A DNA stretch of 64,000 nt from assembly GCA_002450155.1 (NCBI GenBank), contig DJYO01000013.1, positions 124,001 to 188,000 of the forward strand, given 5' to 3'. Shown here piece by piece: positions 53,102-61,456 of this stretch; position 1 is the first letter of the stretch, and every line of letters begins with the position of its first letter. The translations under genes and the position numbers were made by a program. This DNA comes from Mageeibacillus sp. UBA6976. Lineage in GTDB: Bacteria; Bacillota; Clostridia; Saccharofermentanales; Saccharofermentanaceae. The notes under the pieces are model-generated. The model was not told the origin of the DNA. It searched no databases and saw only the letters and a program-made list of their open reading frames with translations.

Positions 53102-55375
53102 AGTCTTATCTCCTTTGTTTATATCTGTAATATCAATTACATTCTTAGATTTGATTTTGCCCGGCTTATACGGGTCAAACAGATTTATCCGCAACGCATT
53201 CATGCAGACACAGAAACTGGACAGACTCATTGCAAGGGCGCCTAACATGGGGTTGAGTTCAAGCCCTATAGAAGTGTAGAGCCCTGCTGCAAGAGGGATC
53301 AATGCCACATTATATATAAATGCCCAGAACAGATTCTCCTTGATATTAAGGGTAGTCTTGCGGGATATGCGTATAGCTCCGGGAACATCTCTTAAGCTTG
53401 ATCTGACCAATACTATATCTGCAGCATTGATGGCTACATCTGTTCCTGCTCCTATGGCGATCCCGCAGTCTGCTTCAGTAAGGGCAACAGCATCATTGAT
53501 GCCGTCCCCTACCATGGCAACGGGGCCAAAAGCCTTAAGCTTCCTTATTACATCAGCCTTGCCTCCCGGCAGAATGCCGGATACCACATTATCAACGCCG
53601 GCTTCATCTGCTATTGCTCTTGCAGTGTTATCGCTGTCACCTGTAAGCATAACTACCGCTATGCCCATGTCTTCCAATTCCTTTATTGCCTCTCTGCTGT
53701 CAGGCTTGATCTTATCGGCAACACATATAAGACCTAAATACTTATCCTCTCTTGCAAAGAGCATTGCGGTGCGTCCCATTGACGAGAGCCTTGATACTTC
53801 ACCAATACTTTCTGAAGGAACCGCCGTAATACCTCTTATATAAGACAGGTTTCCGCCGTATATAACTTTACCTTCAACAGTGCCCTTAAGGCCCTTCCCT
53901 GTTACAGACTCAAAGCCTTCGCAATCCTTAAGGCTTACTCCCCTTTCCTCCGCATAAGAGGTAATAGCTTTGCCCAGCGGATGCTCACTCATCTTCTCTA
54001 TGGAAGCTGCATATAGGATCAGCTCTTCAGGAGAAACCCCGGAAGAAGGAATGACATCAGTGATCACCGGCTTTCCTTCTGTAATAGTTCCTGTTTTATC
54101 AAGAGCTACGACTCTTATCTTGCCCGTCTGCTCAAGTACTGCAGAAGTCTTGAACAAGATCCCGGATCTTGCCCCGAGTCCGCTGCCCACCATTATCGCA
54201 ACCGGAGTTGCAAGACCTAATGCGCAGGGACAGCTTACTACCAGAACGGCGATGCCTCTTGTAAGAGCAAAACCCGGTTCCTTCCCCAAAGCAAGCCAGA
54301 TAACCGTCACGATCAGGGCAAGCAGGAGTACAACAGGCACAAATACTCCCGACACCTTATCTGCGACCTTGGCGATCGGAGCCTTGGTCGCAGCAGATTC
54401 CGATACCATCCTTATAATCTGGGCAAGAGTAGTATCCTCGCCGACATTTGTTGCTTCGCAGACTATATAGCCCGAAGTATTTATCGTTCCGGCAGATACA
54501 TGACAGCCCGGTTCCTTATCTACAGGAGCCCACTCACCAGTAAGAGCAGATTCATCCACAGCGCTTGTGCCGGATAAAACGATACCGTCAACGGGTATCT
54601 GCTCTCCGGGTCTTACCTTGAATGTATCGCCTCTTACTACCTGCTCTGCAGGGAGCGTCACATCTGATCCGTTCCTCACTACAACAGCTGTTTTGGGAGT
54701 AAGCTTCATCAGGTCCTTAAGTGCATTTGTTGTTCTGCCCTTTGATATGGATTCGAGCATCTTGCCTATAGTGATAAGTGTGACGATCATGGCAGCTGAT
54801 TCAAAGTAAAGATGCATCCCGCCCATGCCGCAAGTCATTCCGATCAGGACAATAAAACTATAGACAAAGGATACACCCGAGCCCAGAGCAACAAGGGTAT
54901 CCATATTAGGTGCCAGATGGATAAGGGACTTAAATCCGCTCACAAAAAACTTCTGGTTAATGACCATTATCATGCTGCTTAAAAACATCTGAACGATCCC
55001 CAGACCTACCATATTATCCTTGAGCGCCGCAGGTGCCGGCAAACCAAACATACCTATGCCCATGCTAAAGTACATAAGTACTATAAGGAGTACTACAGAC
55101 GCTGTAAGCCTTCTTATAAGAGGCACGGTGGTAGTATCCTTAAGACTATCCTCGGAAGGAGTCTTAGTTTCAATGTTACCTGCAATACTTGCGCCATACC
55201 CTGCCTTTTCCACGGCAGCGATGACCACATCCGGGCTTGCCGTGCCTTCGACATTCATTGAATTCGTAAGCAGAGATACCTGGCAGGAGGTAACACCTTC
55301 CACGCCTGATACAGCCTTCTCCACATGTGCCTGGCAGGCGGCACAGCTCATTCCGGTAACGTTATACCTGGTCAT
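52892..55375 (-). CDS. copA: Copper-exporting P1B-type ATPase CopA with extra C-terminal CopZ domain
   Basis: 827-aa ATPase. N-terminal HMA domain with GMSCAACQAH (CxxC metal site), eight TM helices, TM metal site CPC in VSCPCALGLATP, phosphorylation motif DKTGTITEG, HP motif in SEHPLGKA, and GDGIND. After the last TM helices the protein continues through a hydrophilic linker (KIKSKNVIDITDINKGD) into a second HMA domain, GMMCGHCEAS. The C-terminal placement is unusual; see the nested copZ. Start overlaps the csoR stop (TAATG), so the two are one operon. Confidence 0.95.
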   Translation of the reverse strand: MTRYNVTGMSCAACQAHVEKAVSGVEGVTSCQVSLLTNSMNVEGTASPDVVIAAVEKAGYGASIAGNIETKTPSEDSLKDTTTVPLIRRLTASVVLLIVLMYFSMGIGMFGLPAPAALKDNMVGLGIVQMFLSSMIMVINQKFFVSGFKSLIHLAPNMDTLVALGSGVSFVYSFIVLIGMTCGMGGMHLYFESAAMIVTLITIGKMLESISKGRTTNALKDLMKLTPKTAVVVRNGSDVTLPAEQVVRGDTFKVRPGEQIPVDGIVLSGTSAVDESALTGEWAPVDKEPGCHVSAGTINTSGYIVCEATNVGEDTTLAQIIRMVSESAATKAPIAKVADKVSGVFVPVVLLLALIVTVIWLALGKEPGFALTRGIAVLVVSCPCALGLATPVAIMVGSGLGARSGILFKTSAVLEQTGKIRVVALDKTGTITEGKPVITDVIPSSGVSPEELILYAASIEKMSEHPLGKAITSYAEERGVSLKDCEGFESVTGKGLKGTVEGKVIYGGNLSYIRGITAVPSESIGEVSRLSSMGRTAMLFAREDKYLGLICVADKIKPDSREAIKELEDMGIAVVMLTGDSDNTARAIADEAGVDNVVSGILPGGKADVIRKLKAFGPVAMVGDGINDAVALTEADCGIAIGAGTDVAINAADIVLVRSSLRDVPGAIRISRKTTLNIKENLFWAFIYNVALIPLAAGLYTSIGLELNPMLGALAMSLSSFCVCMNALRINLFDPYKPGKIKSKNVIDITDINKGDKTMTKTLKIEGMMCGHCEASVRKALEAIDGVESADVSHEKGEAVVSLSADVSDEILTKAVEDRDYKVISVS

Positions 55376-55674
55376 TACTTCATCATCTTCTGCAAGAGCT
55401 CAACAAGCTCATCGATCTTCTCTTCTGAACCATCCCTGATATCGTCTTCGACGCAGGTCTTAATATGGCTTGCAAGAATAACCTTGGACAGACTGTTAAG
55501 TGAGCATCTTGCCGCATTGACCTGATTAAGGATATCAACACAATAAGCATCGTCCTCTACCATGCCCCGTATGCCTCTTATCTGGCCTTCTATCCTGTTA
55601 AGCCTGGTAATAAGATCTTTAACTTCCTTCTCATTGCGTTCCTTATGCTTGCAGCAGCACTTCTTATCAGCCAT
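55375..55674 (-). CDS. csoR: CsoR-family copper-sensing repressor
   Basis: 99-aa all-helical repressor that leaves DNA on binding Cu(I). The core LNRIEGQIRGIRGMVEDDAYCVDIL gives the first Cys ligand, and ILASHIKTCVEDD the His and second Cys of the C-H-C site. A Cys/His-rich N-terminus (KKCCCKHKERNEK) may bind extra metal. AAAGGGAG lies before the ATG. It heads csoR-copA; two palindromic operators lie in its promoter. Confidence 0.95.
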   Translation of the reverse strand: MADKKCCCKHKERNEKEVKDLITRLNRIEGQIRGIRGMVEDDAYCVDILNQVNAARCSLNSLSKVILASHIKTCVEDDIRDGSEEKIDELVELLQKMMK

Positions 55675-55692
55675 GTGAGCTCTCCCTTTCTA

Positions 55693-55709
55693 ATACCCCA
55701 TGGGGGTAT
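55693..55709. promoter_or_regulatory. CsoR operator 1
   Basis: ATACCCC-ATG-GGGGTAT, an exact inverted repeat of the CsoR type (TACCCC/GGGGTA), centred about 19 bp downstream of the -10 element toward csoR, near the transcription start/leader. Confidence 0.8.
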
Positions 55710-55722
55710 GTATTCTAAACAC

Positions 55723-55751
55723 AGAATATACCCCCACAGGGTATATGTCAA
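55723..55751 (-). promoter_or_regulatory. Promoter of csoR-copA
   Basis: Minus strand: consensus -35 TTGACA (751-746), 17-bp spacer, -10 TATTCT (728-723). Transcription would start between the two operators, about 50 bp before the csoR ATG. Confidence 0.8.
55728..55744. promoter_or_regulatory. CsoR operator 2 inside the promoter spacer
   Basis: ATACCCCCACAGGGTAT, near-palindromic CsoR-type site lying within the 17-bp spacer between -35 and -10 of the csoR promoter; its centre is 35 bp from that of operator 1. Repressor bound here would block RNA polymerase. Confidence 0.8.
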
Positions 55752-55757
55752 TCAGTC

Positions 55758-55786
55758 TTGCTAATCAGGATAAAACAATGTATAAT
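55758..55786 (+). promoter_or_regulatory. Promoter of tRNA-Val
   Basis: -35 TTGCTA (758-763), 17-bp spacer, -10 TATAAT (781-786), 12 bp before the mature 5' end. It is divergent from the csoR promoter, with the two -35 elements seven bases apart. Confidence 0.75.
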
Positions 55787-55798
55787 TTCCTAGTTTTC

Positions 55799-55875
55799 GG
55801 ATGCTTAGCTCAGCTGGTTAGAGTACCTGCTTGACGTGCAGGGGGTCACAGGTTCGAGTCCTGTAGCATCCACCA
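55799..55875 (+). tRNA. tRNA-Val, anticodon GAC
   Basis: Acceptor GGATGCT/AGCATCC, D arm GCTC/GAGT-type, anticodon stem CCTGC/GCAGG with loop TTGACGT (anticodon GAC), T stem ACAGG/CCTGT with TTCGAGT loop, and encoded CCA. Confidence 0.96.
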
Positions 55876-55882
55876 CATAAAG

Positions 55883-55910
55883 CCCTTAAACTCATTGAGC
55901 TTAAGGGTTT
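55883..55910 (+). terminator. Intrinsic terminator of tRNA-Val
   Basis: CCCTTAA ... TTAAGGG stem with an inner TCA/TGA pairing, followed by TTTTATTATT, eight bases after the tRNA end. Confidence 0.85.
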
Positions 55911-55973
55911 TATTATTCCTGAAGGTCGCTGCAAAGTTGCTACAATTGATTAAACGCATAGAAGATTACATTT

Positions 55974-56582
55974 ATGAACATGGAAGAATATCTTAAAGTC
56001 AGAAATCTGACATATCTTGAATACTGTGATTATCTTCAGGATAAGTACGGCATCGGCTTGGCTGATTACATGACAAAATCTTTTAATTCAAATTCAAAAT
56101 GCAAAAGAACTAAAGACGGTCTATTTGCACATCATAAGATGGAAGATCATGCCATAATGTTATCCGTTAAAAAATATGCACTATTGCACCCGTTTGAATG
56201 GCAATCAAAAGAAAACATAGTATACTGCGACTATTTGGAGCACCTTCTACTCCATGTGCTTATATGTAAGTATCCCGCTCCCGACAAAGATCCTATGTCA
56301 GAGGTCGGTCTTGGTGGTGTTATTAATTTCATAGTTCCAGAATTGAACGACCTGTATTCTGGTTGGGAGACTTCCCAGGAATGGCGTAAAAATCTGCACA
56401 ACAGAGTAATAAATGATAAAGATGTTTATCTCGCCATCCTCAAACAGTTTATAGATGAATATGCCAGGGATTACGGCATGCCCAAAGAAAAACTGCACTC
56501 CAGTTTTAATAACTCTTTCGGCATTTGGAGCATAAGAAATAATCAAGAATTGTTCAAAGAAATTGACGATCTCTGGAGATGA
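55974..56582 (+). CDS. Hypothetical protein with HNH-nuclease-like residue pattern
   Basis: 202-aa soluble protein. The central pattern LFAHHKMEDHAIML ... NIVYCDYLEHLLLHVLI resembles the His-His, Asn/Asp and EHxxLH layout of HNH-type nucleases, which is the only functional hint; it could equally be a zinc-binding fold without nuclease activity. Start ATG at 55974; the second Met (two codons on) has no better site and a Shine-Dalgarno is not clear. Base composition is more AT-rich than the flanking genes and it lies directly after a tRNA gene, which hints at acquisition by transfer, but no integrase or attachment repeats are visible. Confidence 0.6.
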   Translation: MNMEEYLKVRNLTYLEYCDYLQDKYGIGLADYMTKSFNSNSKCKRTKDGLFAHHKMEDHAIMLSVKKYALLHPFEWQSKENIVYCDYLEHLLLHVLICKYPAPDKDPMSEVGLGGVINFIVPELNDLYSGWETSQEWRKNLHNRVINDKDVYLAILKQFIDEYARDYGMPKEKLHSSFNNSFGIWSIRNNQELFKEIDDLWR

Positions 56583-56628
56583 CGATGTACGATCTTCGTA
56601 GCTAATGCTCATATCGGTTGAAGAGAAA

Positions 56629-56658
56629 GCTCCGGAAACTCTGGAGCAAATTCTTTTT
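56629..56658 (+). terminator. Probable terminator after the HNH-like gene
   Basis: GCTCCGG, loop AAACT, CTGGAGC, then AAATTCTTTTT, about 45 bases after the stop. Confidence 0.65.
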
Positions 56659-56666
56659 ACAAGTAA

Positions 56667-56719
56667 AATGCTAAAAAAAGTGTCAATCTGATCATTCAAA
56701 TTGACACTGATTTAGCATT
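56667..56719. repeat. Long double-stem inverted repeat (AATGCTAAA ... TTTAGCATT)
   Basis: Outer arms AATGCTAAA (667-675) and TTTAGCATT (711-719), inner arms AGTGTCAAT (679-687) and ATTGACACT (700-708). ATTTAGCATTC recurs at 772-782. The stretch 56583-56873 holds no gene that I can support; it is AT-rich and contains these elements only. Confidence 0.7.
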
Positions 56720-56873
56720 CTGAATACAAAATGCGTTTTCAATGCTTAAATCACATCTCAAAACGACAATTATTTAGCATTCCTGCTTGATCCTCCATAA
56801 ACCAGAACCACACTCCAGTCTCTTCTCATGCTATAACAATTATGTGTAATCAGGGACCTGTATTGATACACGG

Positions 56874-57251
56874 TTACTTAAAATCATTCATGTCTATTAC
56901 CCGTATCTGGATCTCTCTTGAAGTGGTTTCAGGGGCGTGGCTGTTTGTAGCAAACAGATAAACCGTTGCAACGCCGGAGTCCTCTATTACAAAAGACTGC
57001 TTATCCTCGGATAATTCTGCATTAAGACCAACAACTCCATCTATATATCTCACATCGTAGTTACTGAATTCTGCAAGATCGTCGATATATACGGTCTGCC
57101 CTGCCTCAACTGTTAACATGTCATTAGGCTTAATATGGGCACAGCTGTTGACATATGACAGAAGCCCGTGGACCATTATGGCTCCTATGGCGATCAAAAG
57201 GGTCAGGAACAAACCTATTGATACGAATACTACTTTCTTACCTTTACTCAT
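56874..57251 (-). CDS. Small membrane-anchored protein of unknown function
   Basis: 125-aa protein: cytosolic KGKK, one TM helix (about 7-30), then an extracytoplasmic beta-rich region with MLTVEAGQTVYIDDLAEFSNYDVRYIDG that resembles a single Ig-like or cadherin-like strand set. GGAGG precedes the ATG at 57251, which overlaps the stop of the DUF4173 gene (ATGA). Last in the four-gene run. Confidence 0.75.
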   Translation of the reverse strand: MSKGKKVVFVSIGLFLTLLIAIGAIMVHGLLSYVNSCAHIKPNDMLTVEAGQTVYIDDLAEFSNYDVRYIDGVVGLNAELSEDKQSFVIEDSGVATVYLFATNSHAPETTSREIQIRVIDMNDFK

Positions 57252-58546
57252 ATTTCTATTCCTCCCAATACAAGATATAAAATACTGGATACGATATTCA
57301 TTACCACAAAGCTTGCCGTTGCAAAATAGATCCATACTCTGGACAGGTCCTTACGTCTTACGGTTGAGACAATGACCATAACTGCACCTGCAGCAAAGAT
57401 AAGAGTTCCCCATATTGCCAGAAGTCTCTTGGGTGTATATCCGAATCTCGAATAGTACAGCGCAAGCTTGGAGAAAGATATTGTTGCAAACAATACGCTT
57501 TCACTCATGAGTGATATGACCATGGCTGCTGATATCCTGCGTCCTATAAGCTTCCTATTCTCAAAATATGAGATCAGGAGAAATATCAGCATGTTGATCA
57601 ACATAATACCTGTGAGTTCAAAGAAACCTTTACGTGCATATGCAGCTGCCGTGAATTCTTCAGGAAGGCGCCCTGCAAAAGCGCTGAAGAGATAACTTCC
57701 TTCAAAGACAAAGAACACAAGATACAAGGCTACAAAGCATCCGGTAACTACCGAGCATGCAACAGGAGAAACCTTGTGGCATGCCTGCCTGAAGTTCTTA
57801 AGAGAACCGCAAGTCTTATGCTCTGCCGCTCCATCACTGTCACTGCACTTGGATACCATGCCGTAAAAATATAAGCAGACAGGTACGGCAAACACAAGAT
57901 AGAATATCTCACTTATGACCTTTAACGGATCGATATTAAAATCTATGGATTTAATGAGGTCTACTACAGCCTGGGCAAAACCATCGTTTATCTGTGTCAG
58001 GAGAAAGATTGCTACTGCAAATATAGGCAGGGTAACGATTACTACCAGAATAGTAAGAGGCACCCCTGTTTTAACTTCAGACTTTTCTTTGCTGCTATCC
58101 TTATTTGCCTTATTACTCTTAACAATATCCGCGATATCGGTAAATATCTTCGGCACTCCCGAGAAAGCTTTGATCACTGCTGCGTTAAACAGATCTGCGA
58201 TTATAAAGCTCCCTGTCCTGCCTTCGAGCAATATACCTGAGCTAAGGACCGTAATGTAGATTGCACACAGATGGAGCGCAAACATCGTGACTCCGGAATT
58301 AAGTCCGGTGTTGCAGGTTACAGCAAGGATCACCATTATCAGATACCAGAAGTATGTAACAGTAGGAGCCTTCTTGCCGCGGCCTCTTAATACCAGTTCG
58401 TTCAAAGCGATGAAACCTGCAGTAAATAAAGATTTGGCAAGTATTGCAAGATCGCCTGAATAGAACAGCATGTACTTTAAATAAGCGTATGCTAAGGGAT
58501 AAGCCAGTATGATACCGGCTTTCTTTGCGGTGTTATTGATTGTCAT
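57248..58546 (-). CDS. DUF4173-family polytopic membrane protein
   Basis: 432-aa protein with about twelve hydrophobic segments. The DUF4173 hallmark AAAYARKGFFELTGIMLINM and YTPKRLLAIWG near the C-terminus are visible. Function unknown. Starts eleven bases after the XRE gene; the ATG at 58546 (MTINNTAKKAG) is chosen over a longer start inside that gene. Part of a DUF2975-XRE-DUF4173 cluster often seen in Clostridia. Confidence 0.82.
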   Translation of the reverse strand: MTINNTAKKAGIILAYPLAYAYLKYMLFYSGDLAILAKSLFTAGFIALNELVLRGRGKKAPTVTYFWYLIMVILAVTCNTGLNSGVTMFALHLCAIYITVLSSGILLEGRTGSFIIADLFNAAVIKAFSGVPKIFTDIADIVKSNKANKDSSKEKSEVKTGVPLTILVVIVTLPIFAVAIFLLTQINDGFAQAVVDLIKSIDFNIDPLKVISEIFYLVFAVPVCLYFYGMVSKCSDSDGAAEHKTCGSLKNFRQACHKVSPVACSVVTGCFVALYLVFFVFEGSYLFSAFAGRLPEEFTAAAYARKGFFELTGIMLINMLIFLLISYFENRKLIGRRISAAMVISLMSESVLFATISFSKLALYYSRFGYTPKRLLAIWGTLIFAAGAVMVIVSTVRRKDLSRVWIYFATASFVVMNIVSSILYLVLGGIEI

Positions 58547-58556
58547 GTGAATTACC

Positions 58557-58760
58557 TTATTCCTCTCTGAATTCCAAAATATCTCCGGGCTGGCAGTCGA
58601 GATTCCTGCATATGGCATCCAGTGTCTCAAATCTTACTGCCTTCGCCTTCTGATTCTTAAGTATCGACAGATTTGCCTGTGTTATCCCGATCCTCTGGGC
58701 AAGCTCGACGGAGGACATCTTACGTTTAGCCATCATGACATCAAGATTGACAATGATCAT
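58557..58760 (-). CDS. Small Cro/CI-type (XRE) HTH regulator, YozG-like
   Basis: 67-aa HTH protein: VELAQRIGITQANLSILKNQKAKAVRFETLDAICRNLDCQPGDILEF. This short form pairs with DUF2975 membrane proteins (YozG/YoaS in Bacillus); role as a repressor of its own operon is plausible, not shown. GGAGGG precedes the ATG. Confidence 0.9.
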   Translation of the reverse strand: MIIVNLDVMMAKRKMSSVELAQRIGITQANLSILKNQKAKAVRFETLDAICRNLDCQPGDILEFREE

Positions 58761-58771
58761 AATACCCTCCT

Positions 58772-59224
58772 TCAGATCGTGAGATCCAGCTCGCTCTTCA
58801 TCTGTATAGCCTTCTCGAATACCGCTCTGACGCACAGGATTATAAATGTCATAAATACACATATGACGCCACAGTATACCGAGCCGAACCAGGCTATGGT
58901 TCCGATAAAACAATCCAGGCCCATAAGAGCACATGCTATTGCGATTATCTTCATAAGTCTGGTATTTGCCTTATCAAATACTATGTCCCTGCTCATGTTG
59001 CTCAATAATCTGAACAAAGAGATCAAGACCGCGTAAGCTCCTATCGTCCCCAGATAGAACACCACAGAAAGCATCACAAGAGCGAAGGTATCTGTACGGT
59101 CTGCCCAGACTCTGGTTATATAGTTTGTGATAACAAAACCGAACACATCAGCTGTTATGACTAAAGCGATAAATATCAATGTAGCAAACTTGGTATAACG
59201 GATAAGATTATTAGCGTTATTCAT
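58772..59224 (-). CDS. DUF2975-family membrane protein, YoaS-like
   Basis: 150-aa protein with four TM helices and the conserved RDIVFDKANTRLMKIIAIA segment between helices 2 and 3. Function unknown; typically co-occurs with the XRE regulator downstream, as here. GGGAGGTG precedes the ATG. First gene of the cluster. Confidence 0.85.
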   Translation of the reverse strand: MNNANNLIRYTKFATLIFIALVITADVFGFVITNYITRVWADRTDTFALVMLSVVFYLGTIGAYAVLISLFRLLSNMSRDIVFDKANTRLMKIIAIACALMGLDCFIGTIAWFGSVYCGVICVFMTFIILCVRAVFEKAIQMKSELDLTI

Positions 59225-59376
59225 CGAAGATCACCTCCCTTGAGATGGCCTTATACTACAATACAAATTTCTGTTTTGCAATACTTTTTTATCGTTTTTC
59301 AATAAAATTTTGTTGTTTGTTATTTCCATCTCCTAGTGATGCTCAGGCACTAAGTGCGTTGCCTTAATATAAATAA

Positions 59377-59404
59377 CGCCCTTATGTCTTGTGACATATG
59401 GGCG
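59377..59404 (-). terminator. Intrinsic terminator after the zinc-ribbon gene
   Basis: Minus strand: CGCCC-ATATGTC, loop ACAA, GACATA-GGGCG, followed by TTATTTATATT. About 45 bases after the stop of the gene at 59449. A second hairpin-like AGGCA/TGCCT lies at 59344-59363. Confidence 0.7.
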
Positions 59405-59448
59405 TAAGCAGAAAGATTCCTGCAGAAACTTAAGGCAAGCTTTAGGGA

Positions 59449-61029
59449 TTAAGAGAGCATTCCTCTCGCTTCGCCTTCCTTCTGGAATGCAGTAGCATCT
59501 TCACCAAGAGAATCGTCCTTAAGCTTAGGGGCTGCCTTCTTAAAATCGAAGTCTTCCATATTACCATAGGACCAGCCGGATTCCAGAGACTGGAATTTAC
59601 CGTTAGTCTCATATGCATACACCTTAGACGAAGTATCAAAGTAAGCATCTGCACCCAGAGGCTTTGCAAGATCGTGCGGGCTTGCCTTATCAAAAGATGC
59701 TATTGTCTCCTTCTCCTTGGCTCTTAATATCTTTGGGAATATCTTTGTGCATCCGAAGATAAATGCACCGATAAGGATCGCAAGAAGAAGAGACTCCAAC
59801 GGATTATTAAATAACCATACCATGAGCGCGGAGGAGAACCTGTTGCTCCTTCCGAATGCCCTTAAGAAACCGTAAGCTATGAGTGGGACTGCATACAGGA
59901 CTCTTCTTATGGCAACATTAATGGATACCGATTCCATCTTTACCTTCCTGCCGGCATTCTCTATCGTCTCCCAGCCCTTGGCATAAGGGAATTCCCCTGA
60001 TACCTTTCCTGTCTGTCCGTTAACGATATACTGGTACTTGATACCATCGTACTGGATGCTCATAAACCATACCGGTAGCAGAGCATACTTGATATCCTGA
60101 TTTCTGTACTTTGTAGTACTCATATCGGAGCTCGTCTTAAACTCATCGTATCCGAATGTAATCTTGTCGCAGACTTCAAGGGCCAGCTTATCAAGACGGC
60201 GGTAGATCTTATCCGTCATGTCCGTCGGGAGCTCGTCATAGGACTCAGCAAGATATCCCTGAAGGTATTCGCCCTTAAAGGGTACCAGTTCATTGAAGTT
60301 GAAGGGCTCTGCTGCTGCCATAAGCCTGTCTGCTATATGCTTCTCTCCGTCAAAAGGAACATTCTTAAGCCTGAAAAAAGCCCTGCCGTAAGCAAGCTGG
60401 GAATAGTTATTCCCGTCAGGTTTGTAGTACTCTTCGTACTCTTCATCTACACTCTTACCCATCTTGCCCTTGCCGGCTACGTTCACCTGGCAGTCGGTCG
60501 ATATGATCCATGTAGGAACGTATATAGCAGTGAGCTTATCTATCGTCTTCTGTGATCTGTAGTTCTTAGGCAGATGGTCAATAGTCTTGATGTGTTCTTC
60601 AAAACACTTCTTGGCCTCATCTTTGTCCAACCTGAAAGGTATGATGTAATCCGGCCTGAACTCTCTTGTAAGTCTCCTGGCAACGATCGCAGGAGATCCG
60701 CAGAATGCACATATTGTAGCAGCGGTATTCTTGTGGGTTATGACCTGTGCGCCGCAGGCGTTACATATAACTTCCTGACGGGACAAATCCTCCCCGCTTA
60801 TCTCAAGATGCTCACCATATTCCCTCTCAGGATTTGCAAAACCGAAAGATCCGATCTGATCGTAAGTCTCCGGGTCGATGAGCGTGCCGCAATGGCCGCA
60901 TGTAAGCGCCCCATGAGTAGGATCGAAAACCATATTCGATCCGCAGTTAGGACACTTGGTCGAATTTGCCGAAACCTGCTTAACATTGCCAAAACCGTTT
61001 GTTTGTAAAGGCTGATCCCAAATAGCCAT
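59449..61029 (-). CDS. Zinc-ribbon membrane protein (TFIIB-type ribbon, large)
   Basis: 526-aa protein. Two N-terminal zinc ribbons: CPNC ... CGHC (residues ~24-48) and CNAC ... CAFC (~89-110). A folded central region follows (AIYVPTWIISTDCQVNVAGKGK), then two TM helices (about 382-402 and 425-445), then a cytosolic end. Such proteins are sometimes annotated as PriA-like, wrongly: there is no helicase motif. Function unknown; the twin ribbons suggest binding of protein or nucleic acid at the membrane. GGAGGG precedes the ATG. Confidence 0.75.
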   Translation of the reverse strand: MAIWDQPLQTNGFGNVKQVSANSTKCPNCGSNMVFDPTHGALTCGHCGTLIDPETYDQIGSFGFANPEREYGEHLEISGEDLSRQEVICNACGAQVITHKNTAATICAFCGSPAIVARRLTREFRPDYIIPFRLDKDEAKKCFEEHIKTIDHLPKNYRSQKTIDKLTAIYVPTWIISTDCQVNVAGKGKMGKSVDEEYEEYYKPDGNNYSQLAYGRAFFRLKNVPFDGEKHIADRLMAAAEPFNFNELVPFKGEYLQGYLAESYDELPTDMTDKIYRRLDKLALEVCDKITFGYDEFKTSSDMSTTKYRNQDIKYALLPVWFMSIQYDGIKYQYIVNGQTGKVSGEFPYAKGWETIENAGRKVKMESVSINVAIRRVLYAVPLIAYGFLRAFGRSNRFSSALMVWLFNNPLESLLLAILIGAFIFGCTKIFPKILRAKEKETIASFDKASPHDLAKPLGADAYFDTSSKVYAYETNGKFQSLESGWSYGNMEDFDFKKAAPKLKDDSLGEDATAFQKEGEARGMLS

Positions 61030-61227
61030 GTTCTATCCCTCCATATTCCTATCCCTAAAATAAAATATACATTACAGGTCCATGTTACGTCAACAAAAAT
61101 CGGTCACCATTCCCACAGTTTTCCCACAATTCTGCCGACTATTTAACGCAAACAAATATACTTACAAATGTATATTAATATCATTCGAACGACCAATTCA
61201 TTATTGTTTTATTTTCTTAATTTTGCC

Positions 61228-61369
61228 AAAAAGAAAAATGGCGGTACAGTCTATAAGGCTATACCGCCATTTCCTTTTCTCTTCTTCCGTACAAGAATAA
61301 CTGCAGCTATTAGAGATGCCTTCAGCTGTTCTTGCAGTTACGGCAGTCTCCGTTTTAAAATATTGAAAT
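61228..61369 (-). ncRNA. Candidate small structured RNA
   Basis: In the 427-bp gap 61030-61456 the minus strand offers: -35 TTGACG (404-399), 17-bp spacer, -10 TCTATT (381-376), then a stem CCGTA/TACGG enclosing CAAGAA/TTCTTG and CAGCT/AGCTG, a purine-rich linker (GAAGAGAAAAGGA), and an 11-bp stem AAATGGCGGTA/TACCGCCATTT followed by TTTCTTTTTGG. Promoter, structured body and strong terminator with no credible ORF suggest an RNA of about 140 nt. Family unknown. Confidence 0.45.
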
Positions 61370-61456
61370 TTTTTTAATAGAATGTGAAATAAATGTGGCG
61401 TCAATTTGAAGATAGTGGTATATTATCTCTATAAATCTATTTAACAGGAGGCAGCT

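Noticed and set aside
55799..56800. Integrated prophage or genomic island at tRNA-Val
   Set aside because: No integrase, no phage genes and no second copy of the tRNA 3' end were seen downstream within the window.
59449..61029. PriA-like helicase
   Set aside because: Only zinc ribbons are shared; there is no Walker A or B motif and there are two membrane helices.
61236..61272. Hairpin as terminator of a plus-strand gene
   Set aside because: No plus-strand gene lies upstream (the neighbour is on the minus strand) and the U tract is better on the minus strand.
61381..61456. c-di-GMP riboswitch in front of the pilin-like gene
   Set aside because: Such switches often precede pilins, but the 76 bp here lack the conserved GNRA-loop and receptor sequences.
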